From NCBI RefSeq assembly GCF_003314975.1, contig NZ_QNRF01000003.1, forward strand, positions 372,001-436,000: a stretch of DNA of 64,000 nt, read 5' to 3'. The translations under genes were made by a program, and so were the position numbers. Source of the DNA: Marinomonas aquiplantarum (GTDB taxonomy: Bacteria; Pseudomonadota; Gammaproteobacteria; Pseudomonadales; Marinomonadaceae). Shown here in pieces: positions 36,186-44,043 of the stretch; positions within the stretch are counted from its first letter, which is position 1, and each line of letters begins with the position of its first letter. The notes under the pieces were generated by a model. That model worked only from the letters and a program-made list of their open reading frames with translations, was not told where the DNA came from and made no database searches.

Positions 36186-36716
36186 TTAAGAAAATACTTC
36201 ATGGGTGGTTTCAATTTCTTTATAAAAGAAAGTAGAGTTGTGCAACATGCCATTCGCACTGCGGCTATAACCAGGCACTTCCCCAAACGGAATGTACCCC
36301 ATGTTGACATACATATCGTGAGCAATGTCATCACTTCGTACTTCAAGGATTAATAGTTGTCTTTGCATCGCAGCAGCAACTCGCTCGACACCTTGCATTA
36401 AGGTGCTACCTAAACCATTTTCACGAGCTTGAGTGTGTACCATAAGCTTCTCGACATCACATCGATGTAAAGCATTGGCCTTAGGCGACATGCCGATCTG
36501 CACGCTGCCAACCACTTTATCATCCTCTCGAACTAATAAGACTTGGCGAGCATTTTCTAGCAATTCATCATTTACAGACAACCAATAGGCTTTTGCCTCT
36601 GGTTCACTCATTGGTGGTAAAAAACCAATCGGTGCGCCGGCATCAACAGCATCAATGAGCAATTCAACAAGGTCATCTAGATAAGGATTAAGGTTATCTA
36701 CTTTTAATAACTCCAA
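36186..36716 (-). CDS. GNAT family N-acetyltransferase
   Basis: 176 residues. The GNAT core includes VEKLMVHTQARENGLGSTLM, with the acetyl-CoA loop R-E-N-G-L-G, and a late YVNMGYIPFGEVPGYS. The start is a TTG at 36716 with AGAGGA eight bases upstream. The acceptor is unknown. It heads a probable unit GNAT-rsuA-DUF2750. Confidence 0.87.
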   Translation of the reverse strand: MELLKVDNLNPYLDDLVELLIDAVDAGAPIGFLPPMSEPEAKAYWLSVNDELLENARQVLLVREDDKVVGSVQIGMSPKANALHRCDVEKLMVHTQARENGLGSTLMQGVERVAAAMQRQLLILEVRSDDIAHDMYVNMGYIPFGEVPGYSRSANGMLHNSTFFYKEIETTHEVFS

Positions 36717-36817
36717 ACGCTTATTTCCTCTGTTTTACATTTGGCGTAATCATACCCGAGAGGCCATATTTTAGGAAATTTTAAGTAAAAAATTCCGCGA
36801 TTGAGTGGATAAATACA

Positions 36818-36843
36818 CAAAAAAAGCGGCAAATGCCGCTTTT
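36818..36843 (-). terminator. terminator after the YitT gene
   Basis: Stem GCGGC / GCCGC, loop AAAT, flanked by A7 on the left, which reads as a T-run on the minus strand. It lies 19 bp after the YitT stop. Confidence 0.88.
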
Positions 36844-36861
36844 AAGATAGGTCATACTGTT

Positions 36862-37482
36862 TTATACATTGCCCATATATCGTCCTGGTTTATGATTCAC
36901 CGCAATGATCATATTTAAGGCGATCGCGCCAACAAACGAAATGATGATCAAGCGATAATCGACGACAAAAATAGACGTCATCACTATGGTGCAATCAATC
37001 AGCATCTGAAACTTCCCCATGGAAATCCCATATTTTTCAGCCAAATAACGAGCAAGAATATTCACACCACCTAAGCTGGCATTATGACGAAACAACATGA
37101 GAAAACCCACTCCCATCAAAAAGCCCCCTGTCATGCTGGCATAAACAGGGTCAACCGCTTCAAACGATACCAACATAGGCGTGATATCTGAAAAAGCCGA
37201 CACACAGAAAACCGCAAAAAAAGTCTTCAATGTAAAATTCCAACCAAAGTGCCAAACAGCCAACACATAAAATGGTAGATTAATTAGGAAGAACGCCTGA
37301 CCAAAGGTTAATGACGTTGAATACTGAATCAAAAACGCCAAGCCTGCGGAGCCACCGGTTAACAGTCCGGCTTGAGTAAACAAACTCACTCCCAGCGCGA
37401 TGATTAATGTTCCGATCACCATGGCTTGAATATCTTCTAAGCGGGTATGTTTTTGAACTTTTGGTAACTCTGTGGTGGACAT
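36862..37482 (-). CDS. YitT family membrane protein
   Basis: 206 residues with about six transmembrane helices. The YitT signature segments are present: GTLIIALGVSLFTQAGLLTGG, then GVGFLMLFRHNASLGGVNILARYL. The usual C-terminal DUF2179 cytoplasmic domain of longer relatives is missing, which is normal for the short proteobacterial form. Function is not established; a transporter is likely. ATG follows AAAGGAAAAGT. Confidence 0.88.
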   Translation of the reverse strand: MSTTELPKVQKHTRLEDIQAMVIGTLIIALGVSLFTQAGLLTGGSAGLAFLIQYSTSLTFGQAFFLINLPFYVLAVWHFGWNFTLKTFFAVFCVSAFSDITPMLVSFEAVDPVYASMTGGFLMGVGFLMLFRHNASLGGVNILARYLAEKYGISMGKFQMLIDCTIVMTSIFVVDYRLIIISFVGAIALNMIIAVNHKPGRYMGNV

Positions 37483-37587
37483 ACTTTTCCTTTGAGTATT
37501 TAACTTGATTCGTAATGGGCGGGATTTTAGAGAAAAAGAGCAACGAGACCAAGATAAGCAGAGTACACAAATTCTAGGGTTTTGAGG

Positions 37588-37613
37588 AAAGTGTCTACTT
37601 TTATAGACACTTT
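37588..37613. other. stem-loop overlapping the sodX stop codon
   Basis: Perfect 10-bp inverted repeat AAAGTGTCTA / TAGACACTTT whose right arm overlaps the sodX TAA. A clear T-run is lacking on the minus strand, so termination would be weak. Confidence 0.55.
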
Positions 37614-37911
37614 ATTGAGGTTTCCTTTGAGAAGCGCAAATACGACCAATCACCTTCCCCATGACACGCCTTGGTGATACCCAACCAATCCGCTCAGACT
37701 GGAGACTTTTATTATTTTCACCACCAAGCCATAGCTGTCCATCCGGTGCAATATGCAATATTTTTTTAACGATATAACCATATAAAGCATGGTCAACCAC
37801 AACGAGTTGGCCAATTTTGAGCTTACGATACCAACGACTAATAAAGACAAAATCGCCATCGTGAAGATTGGGCGCCATGCTTTCCCCTTGAACTTTAATA
37901 AAGCGCAACAT
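37612..37911 (-). CDS. sodX: nickel-type superoxide dismutase maturation protease
   Basis: 99 residues, a minimal S26-type signal-peptidase-like protease. The catalytic Ser is in KVQGESMAPNL and the catalytic Lys in YGYIVKKI. SodX removes the N-terminal extension of SodN so that its first His can bind nickel. The ATG at 37911 has AAGGAG five bases upstream; a second ATG at 37914 is directly before it. It lies 86 bp after sodN, behind a strong hairpin, so it should be made in smaller amounts. Confidence 0.9.
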   Translation of the reverse strand: MLRFIKVQGESMAPNLHDGDFVFISRWYRKLKIGQLVVVDHALYGYIVKKILHIAPDGQLWLGGENNKSLQSERIGWVSPRRVMGKVIGRICASQRKPQ

Positions 37912-37950
37912 CATCCCTCCTTCATCAATAGATAATACGGCTGAAACAAA

Positions 37951-37983
37951 ACATCAGGAAAGGACGTTGACCTTTCCTGATGT
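37951..37983 (-). terminator. strong hairpin between sodN and sodX, likely partial terminator
   Basis: Perfect 13-bp stem ACATCAGGAAAGG / CCTTTCCTGATGT with a 7-base loop. On the minus strand it is followed by TTTGTTT. It lies 14 bp after the sodN stop and before sodX, so it probably attenuates the operon, keeping the protease low relative to the enzyme. Confidence 0.85.
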
Positions 37984-37997
37984 TCATAAAAACCAAT

Positions 37998-38501
37998 CTA
38001 ACCCTTCAGATCAGGGTAGACAGTGTCCAACATAGGAGGATAAGGACAAGGTGCTCTGTAAGTTGTGACCCCCTTCGTTAACCAAAAGGCTTCAGCAAAT
38101 TCATTCACTAATGACACCAGCTTTTCACCTTCTTCACGGTTGATGCCTTGCTTACATTTTGACGCTTGCAGCATAATGCTGTGCGTCAGATCATGCGCAT
38201 TAGGCACTTGTTCGAATTGAGGTGCTTTGAAGTAATCTCCCCAAATAATACGAACGGCTTCTTTTACCTCTGTGCTCGCCGACTCTTTTTCACCTACTAA
38301 GCGGGCGATCTGAGCATAATCAGCAACCGTTAATGTCTCTTTGTCTTCGATTTCTTTAATTAAATCCATCAAGCGAACACAGCTTAAAGCCGCCAATAGA
38401 GCGGTTGAAGGATCGTAAATTTTGCATGGAATATCACAGTGAGCTTGAGCGGTTTTAAAACCAATCACCTTGTCTAACACTTTCACCATATTATGCATCA
38501 T
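37998..38501 (-). CDS. sodN: nickel superoxide dismutase
   Basis: 167-residue precursor. The nickel hook HCDIPCKIYDP is at residues 21-31: His21 becomes the mature N-terminus, with Cys22 and Cys26 as thiolate ligands, after removal of a 20-residue propeptide ending TAQA. It dismutates superoxide. The rest is helical, with LTHSIMLQASKCKQGI typical of the family. AGGAGG lies nine bases before the ATG. The gene overlaps the small His-rich gene by 11 bp. Maturation needs the SodX protease encoded next. Confidence 0.95.
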   Translation of the reverse strand: MMHNMVKVLDKVIGFKTAQAHCDIPCKIYDPSTALLAALSCVRLMDLIKEIEDKETLTVADYAQIARLVGEKESASTEVKEAVRIIWGDYFKAPQFEQVPNAHDLTHSIMLQASKCKQGINREEGEKLVSLVNEFAEAFWLTKGVTTYRAPCPYPPMLDTVYPDLKG

Positions 38502-38712
38502 GGTTTTTATCCTCCTGCTTAGAACCTTTACGACGTAGTACTTGCTTATAAATTAAGCCGCCTACGATCACACTGGCAATGGCTAGCCAAGTTAACATAT
38601 GAATCAACTCACTAGACCAATGAGCATGGTCGTGACCTGGGTGTGCTAATACCATTGAACTCATTAGAGCCAAACAGAGACTAGCAACGAGTGATGTAAC
38701 AGCAGATTTCAT
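38491..38712 (-). CDS. small His-rich membrane protein of the NiSOD operon
   Basis: 73 residues. A signal peptide ends near MVLA, leaving a mature N-terminus HPGHDHAHW with four His in nine residues. One transmembrane helix (MLTWLAIASVIVGGLIY) follows, then a short basic cytoplasmic tail. The His cluster faces the periplasm and could bind nickel or another metal, recalling the HPGH start of HupE/UreJ proteins. It lies directly upstream of, and overlaps, sodN. A role in nickel handling is inferred. ATG follows AAGGATAAATAT. Confidence 0.75.
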   Translation of the reverse strand: MKSAVTSLVASLCLALMSSMVLAHPGHDHAHWSSELIHMLTWLAIASVIVGGLIYKQVLRRKGSKQEDKNHDA

Positions 38713-38741
38713 ATATTTATCCTTATCAATTTAAAGCGAAT

Positions 38742-39185
38742 TTAATGGCGCACCATAGTGGCCTGACTGGTAACAACATTTGTAATAGAACGCATCAGCG
38801 CTTTACTTTGAGCCATAACATGTTTGCTATGACTCTGTGAGAACAACTCCCATTCAAAACGAATGTGAGTTGCTGTTCTCATAATCAAGCCACGTTGGTC
38901 TTCATCCATATCAGGACGCACAATGACTGCCTGTAAAAAGTTCACAGCGCTTTCGTATTGTGTGTTTGCGGAAAGGAAATCACCTAAAGCAGTATAAGAC
39001 TCGGCGATATTGAGAAAACTGACTGCTGCTGCGGCAACAACAGACTCAGCATCTTGATGAAAATCATCATCAAAAGACTGCTCGACCTGCTGAAGCGCTT
39101 GTTGATTAAGCTCAATAGAGTCTGAGTAATCATGGTTTGAGTAAGCTTTATTGGCTTGTCTTGTTAAACGTTCCCAGTTTTGCAT
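38742..39185 (-). CDS. TPR-like protein heading the NiSOD operon
   Basis: 147 residues from the ATG at 39185 (GGAGGAAACG upstream). It is predicted all-helical: two TPR-like pairs, ANKAYSNHDYSDSIELNQQAL and SFLNIAESYTALGDFLSANTQYE in parts, and a His-containing tail. It resembles uncharacterised DUF2753-type proteins known from vibrios (from memory). It has no signal peptide, so it is cytoplasmic. It is the first gene after the Fur boxes and sits 29 bp before the His-rich gene. Function unknown; a protein-interaction role in nickel or sodN maturation is possible. Confidence 0.75.
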   Translation of the reverse strand: MQNWERLTRQANKAYSNHDYSDSIELNQQALQQVEQSFDDDFHQDAESVVAAAAVSFLNIAESYTALGDFLSANTQYESAVNFLQAVIVRPDMDEDQRGLIMRTATHIRFEWELFSQSHSKHVMAQSKALMRSITNVVTSQATMVRH

Positions 39186-39221
39186 CGTTTCCTCCGCGAC
39201 CAAGTAGGTCAATCATTAAGA

Positions 39222-39240
39222 TCTAATGAGAATCATTATC
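39222..39240 (-). promoter_or_regulatory. Fur box upstream of the NiSOD operon
   Basis: The 19-bp site matches the Fur consensus at 16 of 19 positions; its core is AATGAGAATCATTATC. It lies 37-55 bp upstream of the first ATG of the operon, where Fur would block RNA polymerase when iron is plentiful. Confidence 0.82.
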
Positions 39241-39271
39241 GTAAACAAAACAGAATAAATCCAGTTATTTT

Positions 39272-39290
39272 GAGAATAAATCTCATTATT
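39272..39290 (-). promoter_or_regulatory. second, weaker Fur-box-like site
   Basis: Matches the Fur consensus at 14 of 19 positions and contains a TGAGA-N5-TCTCA inverted repeat. It lies about 31 bp beyond the first site, consistent with tandem binding. Confidence 0.5.
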
Positions 39291-39328
39291 AATAATAGTT
39301 TTTTCGAAAATATGGAAAAGAGAGACAC

Positions 39329-39358
39329 AAAAAAGGCCAGCTTATCGCTGACCTTCTT
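39329..39358 (-). terminator. terminator after cobO
   Basis: On the minus strand, AAGGTCAGC / GCTGGCCTT form a 9-bp stem with one G-U pair and loop GATAA, followed by T6. It ends the cobalamin block 38 bp after the cobO stop. Confidence 0.9.
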
Positions 39359-39395
39359 GATGACATTCAGAAATGGTTTATTGGTCTAGAAAACA

Positions 39396-40010
39396 CTACC
39401 ACTCGATACCGGGTTGCGCTTTTACGCCACCCGCAAACGCATGTCGTTCATTAGCAATCTTACTATGCGTATCTACGGTATCAAGAAGAATCCGCGGCGC
39501 TGTTCGCCCTGTCATCATCACATTCTGATGTGCTGGACGAGAGGCTAACGCATCGATTAAATCGTGTTCGTTTAAATAGCCATATTTATACATATAGGTG
39601 ATTTCATCTAATAAAACAAAATCAATATTCTCATCAGCCAGCATAACCTTAGCCATAGACCAGGCCTGATTCGCTGCTTTTTGCTCCAGCTCAGGGTCAC
39701 GGGTTTCCCAAGTAAAACCATGTCCCATTACATGAAACTCAACGCGTGGATGTTCACCGAAAAAGAGTTGTTCACCGGTAGCCTTACGACCTTTAATAAA
39801 CTGAATCACACCACATTTTTGGCCATGACCTAATGCTCTCGCCATGGTGCCGAAGGCACTGGAACTTTTCCCCTTGCCATTGCCCGTTAACAAGATGGTC
39901 ACACCACGCTCTTCTGTCGCAGCGGCAATACGCTGATCCACAACCGCTTTCTTTTTTAACAAACGCGCTTGCTGTTTTTCGGCTTCGGTTTGCGTTGCTG
40001 TATTTGCCAT
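39396..40010 (-). CDS. cobO: cob(I)yrinic acid a,c-diamide adenosyltransferase
   Basis: 204 residues of the CobO/BtuR/CobA family, which transfers adenosyl from ATP to cob(I)alamin-type corrinoids. The Walker-A motif GNGKGKSSSAFGTMARA, the segment GVIQFIKGRKATGE, and VLLDEITYMYKYGYL are family marks. AGAGGAC precedes the ATG. It is the last gene of the minus-strand cobalamin block. Confidence 0.94.
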   Translation of the reverse strand: MANTATQTEAEKQQARLLKKKAVVDQRIAAATEERGVTILLTGNGKGKSSSAFGTMARALGHGQKCGVIQFIKGRKATGEQLFFGEHPRVEFHVMGHGFTWETRDPELEQKAANQAWSMAKVMLADENIDFVLLDEITYMYKYGYLNEHDLIDALASRPAHQNVMMTGRTAPRILLDTVDTHSKIANERHAFAGGVKAQPGIEW

Positions 40011-40032
40011 TAGCCTTGTCCTCTTTTATCTC

Positions 40033-40647
40033 TTAACGCTTTTTATAAAGTAACCAGCTTGGATAATATAAGTCTTTATGGATTGCAAAGACCCTCAGTA
40101 TAAAGACTAATGCCACGGCGTAAATCGAGTTAAATTCATGTGAAGGTATGTTTTTTTCTAGTAGCACTAATAACAAGGCCCCCAAAAAAGCCGGTGTTGC
40201 ATAAAACTCTCGACCTAATACTAAGGGCGGGCGATGACTCAGCACATCTCGAATAATGCCCCCTGCAATCCCCGTGATCACTCCCATAGTAATGGCTATC
40301 GTGGGCGGAAAACCTAGGTTCAATACTTTTTCCGTAGCGACCACGGTAAACAAGGCTAAACCAAAAGAATCGGCATAATGGAAAACACTCTGTCGATCCT
40401 CCATATAACGCACTGCGAAAAAAGCCGTCAAAGAAGATAAAAAAGCGACCCAAAGATAAGACGTATCACTAACCCAGTAAACATCCTCAACACCCAATAC
40501 CGTGTCTCTAATCGTACCGCCACCTAGTGAGGTTACCATGCCAAGAAACACCACACTGAACAAATCCATGTCTTTTTTGCCTGATGAGATCACCCCAGTC
40601 ACAGCAAAAGCCGCTATCCCAAACATACCTAATAGATATAACAACAT
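40033..40647 (-). CDS. TRIC/UPF0126 family membrane protein (YicG-like)
   Basis: 204 residues with about seven transmembrane helices in two UPF0126 repeats. The signatures are GGGTIRDTVLG and GITGIAGGIIRDVL, including the paired Gly-Gly-X-Arg-Asp motifs. These are homologues of trimeric intracellular cation channels; E. coli YicG is of unknown transport role. It interrupts the cobalamin genes (84 bp after cobC, 22 bp before cobO). A link to cobalt or glycine handling is speculation. Confidence 0.9.
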   Translation of the reverse strand: MLLYLLGMFGIAAFAVTGVISSGKKDMDLFSVVFLGMVTSLGGGTIRDTVLGVEDVYWVSDTSYLWVAFLSSLTAFFAVRYMEDRQSVFHYADSFGLALFTVVATEKVLNLGFPPTIAITMGVITGIAGGIIRDVLSHRPPLVLGREFYATPAFLGALLLVLLEKNIPSHEFNSIYAVALVFILRVFAIHKDLYYPSWLLYKKR

Positions 40648-40731
40648 TATATATTTTGTCTCTGTCGAACTAAGCTAACTTAGCGATTACTAAGTCATTT
40701 GATGATGAGTCGTTTATCATGATTCGTTTGC

Positions 40732-41331
40732 TTATTCAGGCGTATTGAGAAACCAATCCCCTGCCCCCAAACGCTTTAATGACACCCATTCGCCTTGTAT
40801 GGAGAATTCACTCACACTGGTGAAATCAACATCGATACGAAAACATTTTGATAAAGGCCATTCACACAACAAGCTGACAAGCACTTTAATCACACCTGAA
40901 TGCGCTACCAGCACACAAGTATCCATTGGCTCATCTTTCACACTAAGCCACCATTGCCACACTCGATCGGCTACAGCTTGCAAGGTTTCACCTTGAAATG
41001 GGTTTTCATTAACAATATCACTGGCCCACACATCCATCTCTTGTCGCGGAATATCAGACCAACATAGACCTTCCCAATGACCAAAATCCATCTCTCGTAA
41101 AGCATCCACAGGCTGAGACTGACCATCACTGATGTGGTTGGCCAACAAAGCCGCTCTGCTTAAAGGACTGTGGTAACAACGAGTCTTGTCATTGTCATAC
41201 TCTAAATTCAGTGACGCTTTTAACGCCTGAGCATGAGTTTGCCACCCCTTCACCAACGGCACATCCATATCCCCATAACATAAACCTGCTTTCACATCCG
41301 GTTTGGGGTGTCGAACTAGAAGCAATTTCAT
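40732..41331 (-). CDS. cobC: alpha-ribazole phosphatase (histidine phosphatase family)
   Basis: 199 residues. The phospho-His motif LLVRHPKPDVKAGLCYGDMDVPL is a CobC-type variant of RHG, and VALVAHSGVIKVLVS appears as LVAHSGVIKVLVSLL late in the chain. It removes the phosphate from alpha-ribazole-5'-phosphate or adenosylcobalamin phosphate at the end of cobalamin synthesis. The ATG overlaps the cobS stop (ATGA), so the upstream in-frame codons are not needed. Confidence 0.9.
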   Translation of the reverse strand: MKLLLVRHPKPDVKAGLCYGDMDVPLVKGWQTHAQALKASLNLEYDNDKTRCYHSPLSRAALLANHISDGQSQPVDALREMDFGHWEGLCWSDIPRQEMDVWASDIVNENPFQGETLQAVADRVWQWWLSVKDEPMDTCVLVAHSGVIKVLVSLLCEWPLSKCFRIDVDFTSVSEFSIQGEWVSLKRLGAGDWFLNTPE

Positions 41332-42113
41332 GATGCACACACCAATAAAGCCGCAATCATAAAGATTTCGCCCAGTTGCTCGCTAGCGCCCAAGGTATCA
41401 CCATTAAAGCCTTGAATCTTATGCTGCAAATATTGACGTATGGCCAATAAAAATAACGCAGCCAACACAGCAACGAGTGCAATTTCCAATAGACTCAAAG
41501 ACAAAATGGCCAAAATCGCACAGGGCACCAAAGCCACAACCCATTCTTTCATGCCAAATCGGGCAATCATGCTTTTAGCTTTACTCTCACCTAATGTGAC
41601 GTAATCCAGACAATGCATCAAAACAAGAGGAAAAACGCGCGCCAAAACATGAACAGCACACCAAGAAGTGATCAAATAGATTAAGCCTAGAAAAGAATTA
41701 GAAGCGGTATTTAATAGCTCGCTCAACAATAACCATTTCAAGGTTAAGGAAAACCAAATGGTCAGAGCGGCATAACTGCCTAAACGAGAGTCCTTCATAA
41801 TGGTTAGGCGTTGCTCTTTATCCCAACCGCCGACCAAACCATCACAACTGTCCATCAAGCCATCTTCATGAAAGCCCCCCGTTAAAAGCACAGCCGTCAG
41901 TAACATGAACAGCGCCTGTAACGAGGTTGACCAATCAAACCATAATGGCCAAGTACTCAAAATAGCGATGACGATACCCACCCATGGCAAAAAACTCACT
42001 GCCGGAAGGTGTTCAATATCATCACGCCAATCGACTCGTAATGGAATGCGTGTGTATGTTGCTAAACTGCGTTTAAAGCCTTGCCAATAAGCGCTGGTTA
42101 ATACGTTTTTCAT
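41328..42113 (-). CDS. cobS: adenosylcobinamide-GDP ribazoletransferase (cobalamin synthase)
   Basis: 261 residues from the ATG at 42113; a TTG eight codons upstream is an alternative start. Several transmembrane helices and the motif GGFHEDGLMDSCDGLVGG, typical of CobS, are present. It joins adenosylcobinamide-GDP and alpha-ribazole at the inner membrane. It lies 46 bp after cobT and overlaps cobC by 4 bp. Confidence 0.93.
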   Translation of the reverse strand: MKNVLTSAYWQGFKRSLATYTRIPLRVDWRDDIEHLPAVSFLPWVGIVIAILSTWPLWFDWSTSLQALFMLLTAVLLTGGFHEDGLMDSCDGLVGGWDKEQRLTIMKDSRLGSYAALTIWFSLTLKWLLLSELLNTASNSFLGLIYLITSWCAVHVLARVFPLVLMHCLDYVTLGESKAKSMIARFGMKEWVVALVPCAILAILSLSLLEIALVAVLAALFLLAIRQYLQHKIQGFNGDTLGASEQLGEIFMIAALLVCAS

Positions 42114-42159
42114 ACTATTCTCATACCCCTTAATCAACCCACCAAGCCATCAATTAATA

Positions 42160-43221
42160 TTAGGCTTGATCACTTACGCCGGCACTTTCGAAACTGGCCA
42201 TTTGTGCCATAAAAACACAGGCACTTTGAATTAAAGGGTAAGACAAAATCGCACCAGAACCTTCCCCTAAACGCAAATCTAAGGACAAAATTGGCTCCGC
42301 GTTAAGAAACTCAAGCAAACGTTGATGCGCCTGTTCATTTGATTGATGAGCAAAAATAGCGTATTCCTTCACCAAGGGCGATACTTTATGAGCAAACAAC
42401 AAAGCCACAGAACAAATAAAACCATCAACGACAAAGGCGGTCTGCTGCTTTGCTGCCTGTAGCATAGCCCCGGCCATTGCCAATATTTCAAAACCGCCAA
42501 CTTGCTCAGCAAGGGTTTGTGAGCTCCAGTCAGCCATACGCTGACCCGTTTCTTGTTCCGCTCGTAACAAAGACTGCTGGATAATGTTTGCCTTGTGAGA
42601 CACGCCATGGTCATCCAAACCAGTCCCTCGGCCCGCCGTCACAGTGGCGTCATCACCTAATAAAGCCGACATCATGCAAGATGAAACACAGGTATTACCA
42701 ATGCCCATTTCACCAAACATCAAGAGCTGGCTGCCTTCTGCTATGGCCTGATCCACTTCGTCTACCCCAGCCTGCAGCGCCTTAGTGACTTGCTCAGAAG
42801 TCATGGCTGCCGTTTGGCTAAAATCTTGGGAGGCATAGGCTACTTTGTGCTTGGTTAACAATGGATGATCATCCAAATCCACTTTCACACCGACATCAAC
42901 AACTCGCAATGGCACATTATGCTGCTGACAGAATACGCTCACCGCCGCGCCTCCCATCAAAAAGTTCATCACCATTTGTGGTGTCACTTCTTGTGGAAAT
43001 AAGCTAATACCTTGATCGACCACTCCATGGTCCGCCGCAAACACAATCATCTTGGCACGACTGACATCAGGTGTTGTCTTGCCTTGAATTCGCCCCAATT
43101 GAAAAGCAAGTTTTTCAAGGGATCCTAACGATCCAGGTGGCTTAGTTTTGGTGTCAATTTTATGCTGTAGATCCACGTCAAAAGCCGACGAAGGAGCTTG
43201 AATTTGAAACGACGATAACAA
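42160..43221 (-). CDS. cobT: nicotinate-nucleotide--dimethylbenzimidazole phosphoribosyltransferase
   Basis: 353 residues, normal length for CobT. Motifs are KTKPPGSLGSLEKLA near the N-terminus, FAADHGVVDQGISLFPQEVT, GEMGIGNT, and the catalytic Glu region RLGEGSGA near the end. It activates dimethylbenzimidazole made by BluB. The start is a TTG with AAGGAG six bases upstream; no suitable ATG is close. It follows rlmB by 10 bp, so it can be cotranscribed with rnr-rlmB. Confidence 0.94.
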   Translation of the reverse strand: MLSSFQIQAPSSAFDVDLQHKIDTKTKPPGSLGSLEKLAFQLGRIQGKTTPDVSRAKMIVFAADHGVVDQGISLFPQEVTPQMVMNFLMGGAAVSVFCQQHNVPLRVVDVGVKVDLDDHPLLTKHKVAYASQDFSQTAAMTSEQVTKALQAGVDEVDQAIAEGSQLLMFGEMGIGNTCVSSCMMSALLGDDATVTAGRGTGLDDHGVSHKANIIQQSLLRAEQETGQRMADWSSQTLAEQVGGFEILAMAGAMLQAAKQQTAFVVDGFICSVALLFAHKVSPLVKEYAIFAHQSNEQAHQRLLEFLNAEPILSLDLRLGEGSGAILSYPLIQSACVFMAQMASFESAGVSDQA

Positions 43222-43231
43222 GGCTTACTCC

Positions 43232-43999
43232 TTAACGCTTAGCTTTCACAGCACGCTGTCGAACCACTTCATACAAGCAAACACCTGTTGCGACGGAAAC
43301 ATTCAAACTGGATACCACGCCAGCCATAGGGAGCTTAACGAGATAATCACACTGTTCACGAGTTAAGCGGCGCATACCTTCCCCTTCTGCGCCCATCACA
43401 ATGGCCGTCGGAATGGTTAAGTCCTGCTCATAAATGGTACCTGTCGCTTCGCCTGCTGTACCGAAAATCCAAATACCTTGGTCTTGCAGTTTTTTCATCG
43501 TACGAGCCAGGTTCGTCACCGCATATACAGGCATACTTTCCGCCGCACCACAGGCCACTTTACTGACAGTGGCATTGAGCGGCGCGGAGTTATCTTTTGG
43601 CATAATGACGGCGTGAGCGCCAGCGGCGTCGGCACTTCGTAAACAAGCACCAAGGTTATGAGGGTCAGTCACACCATCCAAAATAATGACCAGTGGCGTT
43701 TCATCCAATCCCTCAACATAAGCGTGTAAATCGGCTTCGCTGCCTGCTTTGGTCATAGTGGTATAGGCGACAACCCCTTGATGTACGACTCGTTCTTTGG
43801 TTTTGCTAAAAAGCTGATCTAAGTCGCGACGTGGCACCAAGCTGTAACGAACCTTGTTCGTTTTACATAACTTCATTAACCGCTGTGTTTTCTTGTCGTC
43901 ACGGCCTTCTTGAAAACGCACTTCTTTAATACGATCAGCTTGTTGTGACAACGCATTTTCTACGGCATGAATACCGTATATCCATTCTAAATCGGACAT
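43232..43999 (-). CDS. rlmB: 23S rRNA (guanosine(2251)-2'-O)-methyltransferase
   Basis: 255 residues of the SpoU family. An N-terminal substrate-binding domain is followed by the knotted SAM domain with motifs NLGACLRSADAAG, VMGAEGEGMRRL and LNVSVATGVCLYE. It methylates G2251 of 23S rRNA. It sits 44 bp after rnr, the usual order in gammaproteobacteria. Confidence 0.95.
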   Translation of the reverse strand: MSDLEWIYGIHAVENALSQQADRIKEVRFQEGRDDKKTQRLMKLCKTNKVRYSLVPRRDLDQLFSKTKERVVHQGVVAYTTMTKAGSEADLHAYVEGLDETPLVIILDGVTDPHNLGACLRSADAAGAHAVIMPKDNSAPLNATVSKVACGAAESMPVYAVTNLARTMKKLQDQGIWIFGTAGEATGTIYEQDLTIPTAIVMGAEGEGMRRLTREQCDYLVKLPMAGVVSSLNVSVATGVCLYEVVRQRAVKAKR

Positions 44000-44043
44000 G
44001 TTTTATTTCATTCTCTCTATATCGGCATTTAATCGACTATTGG

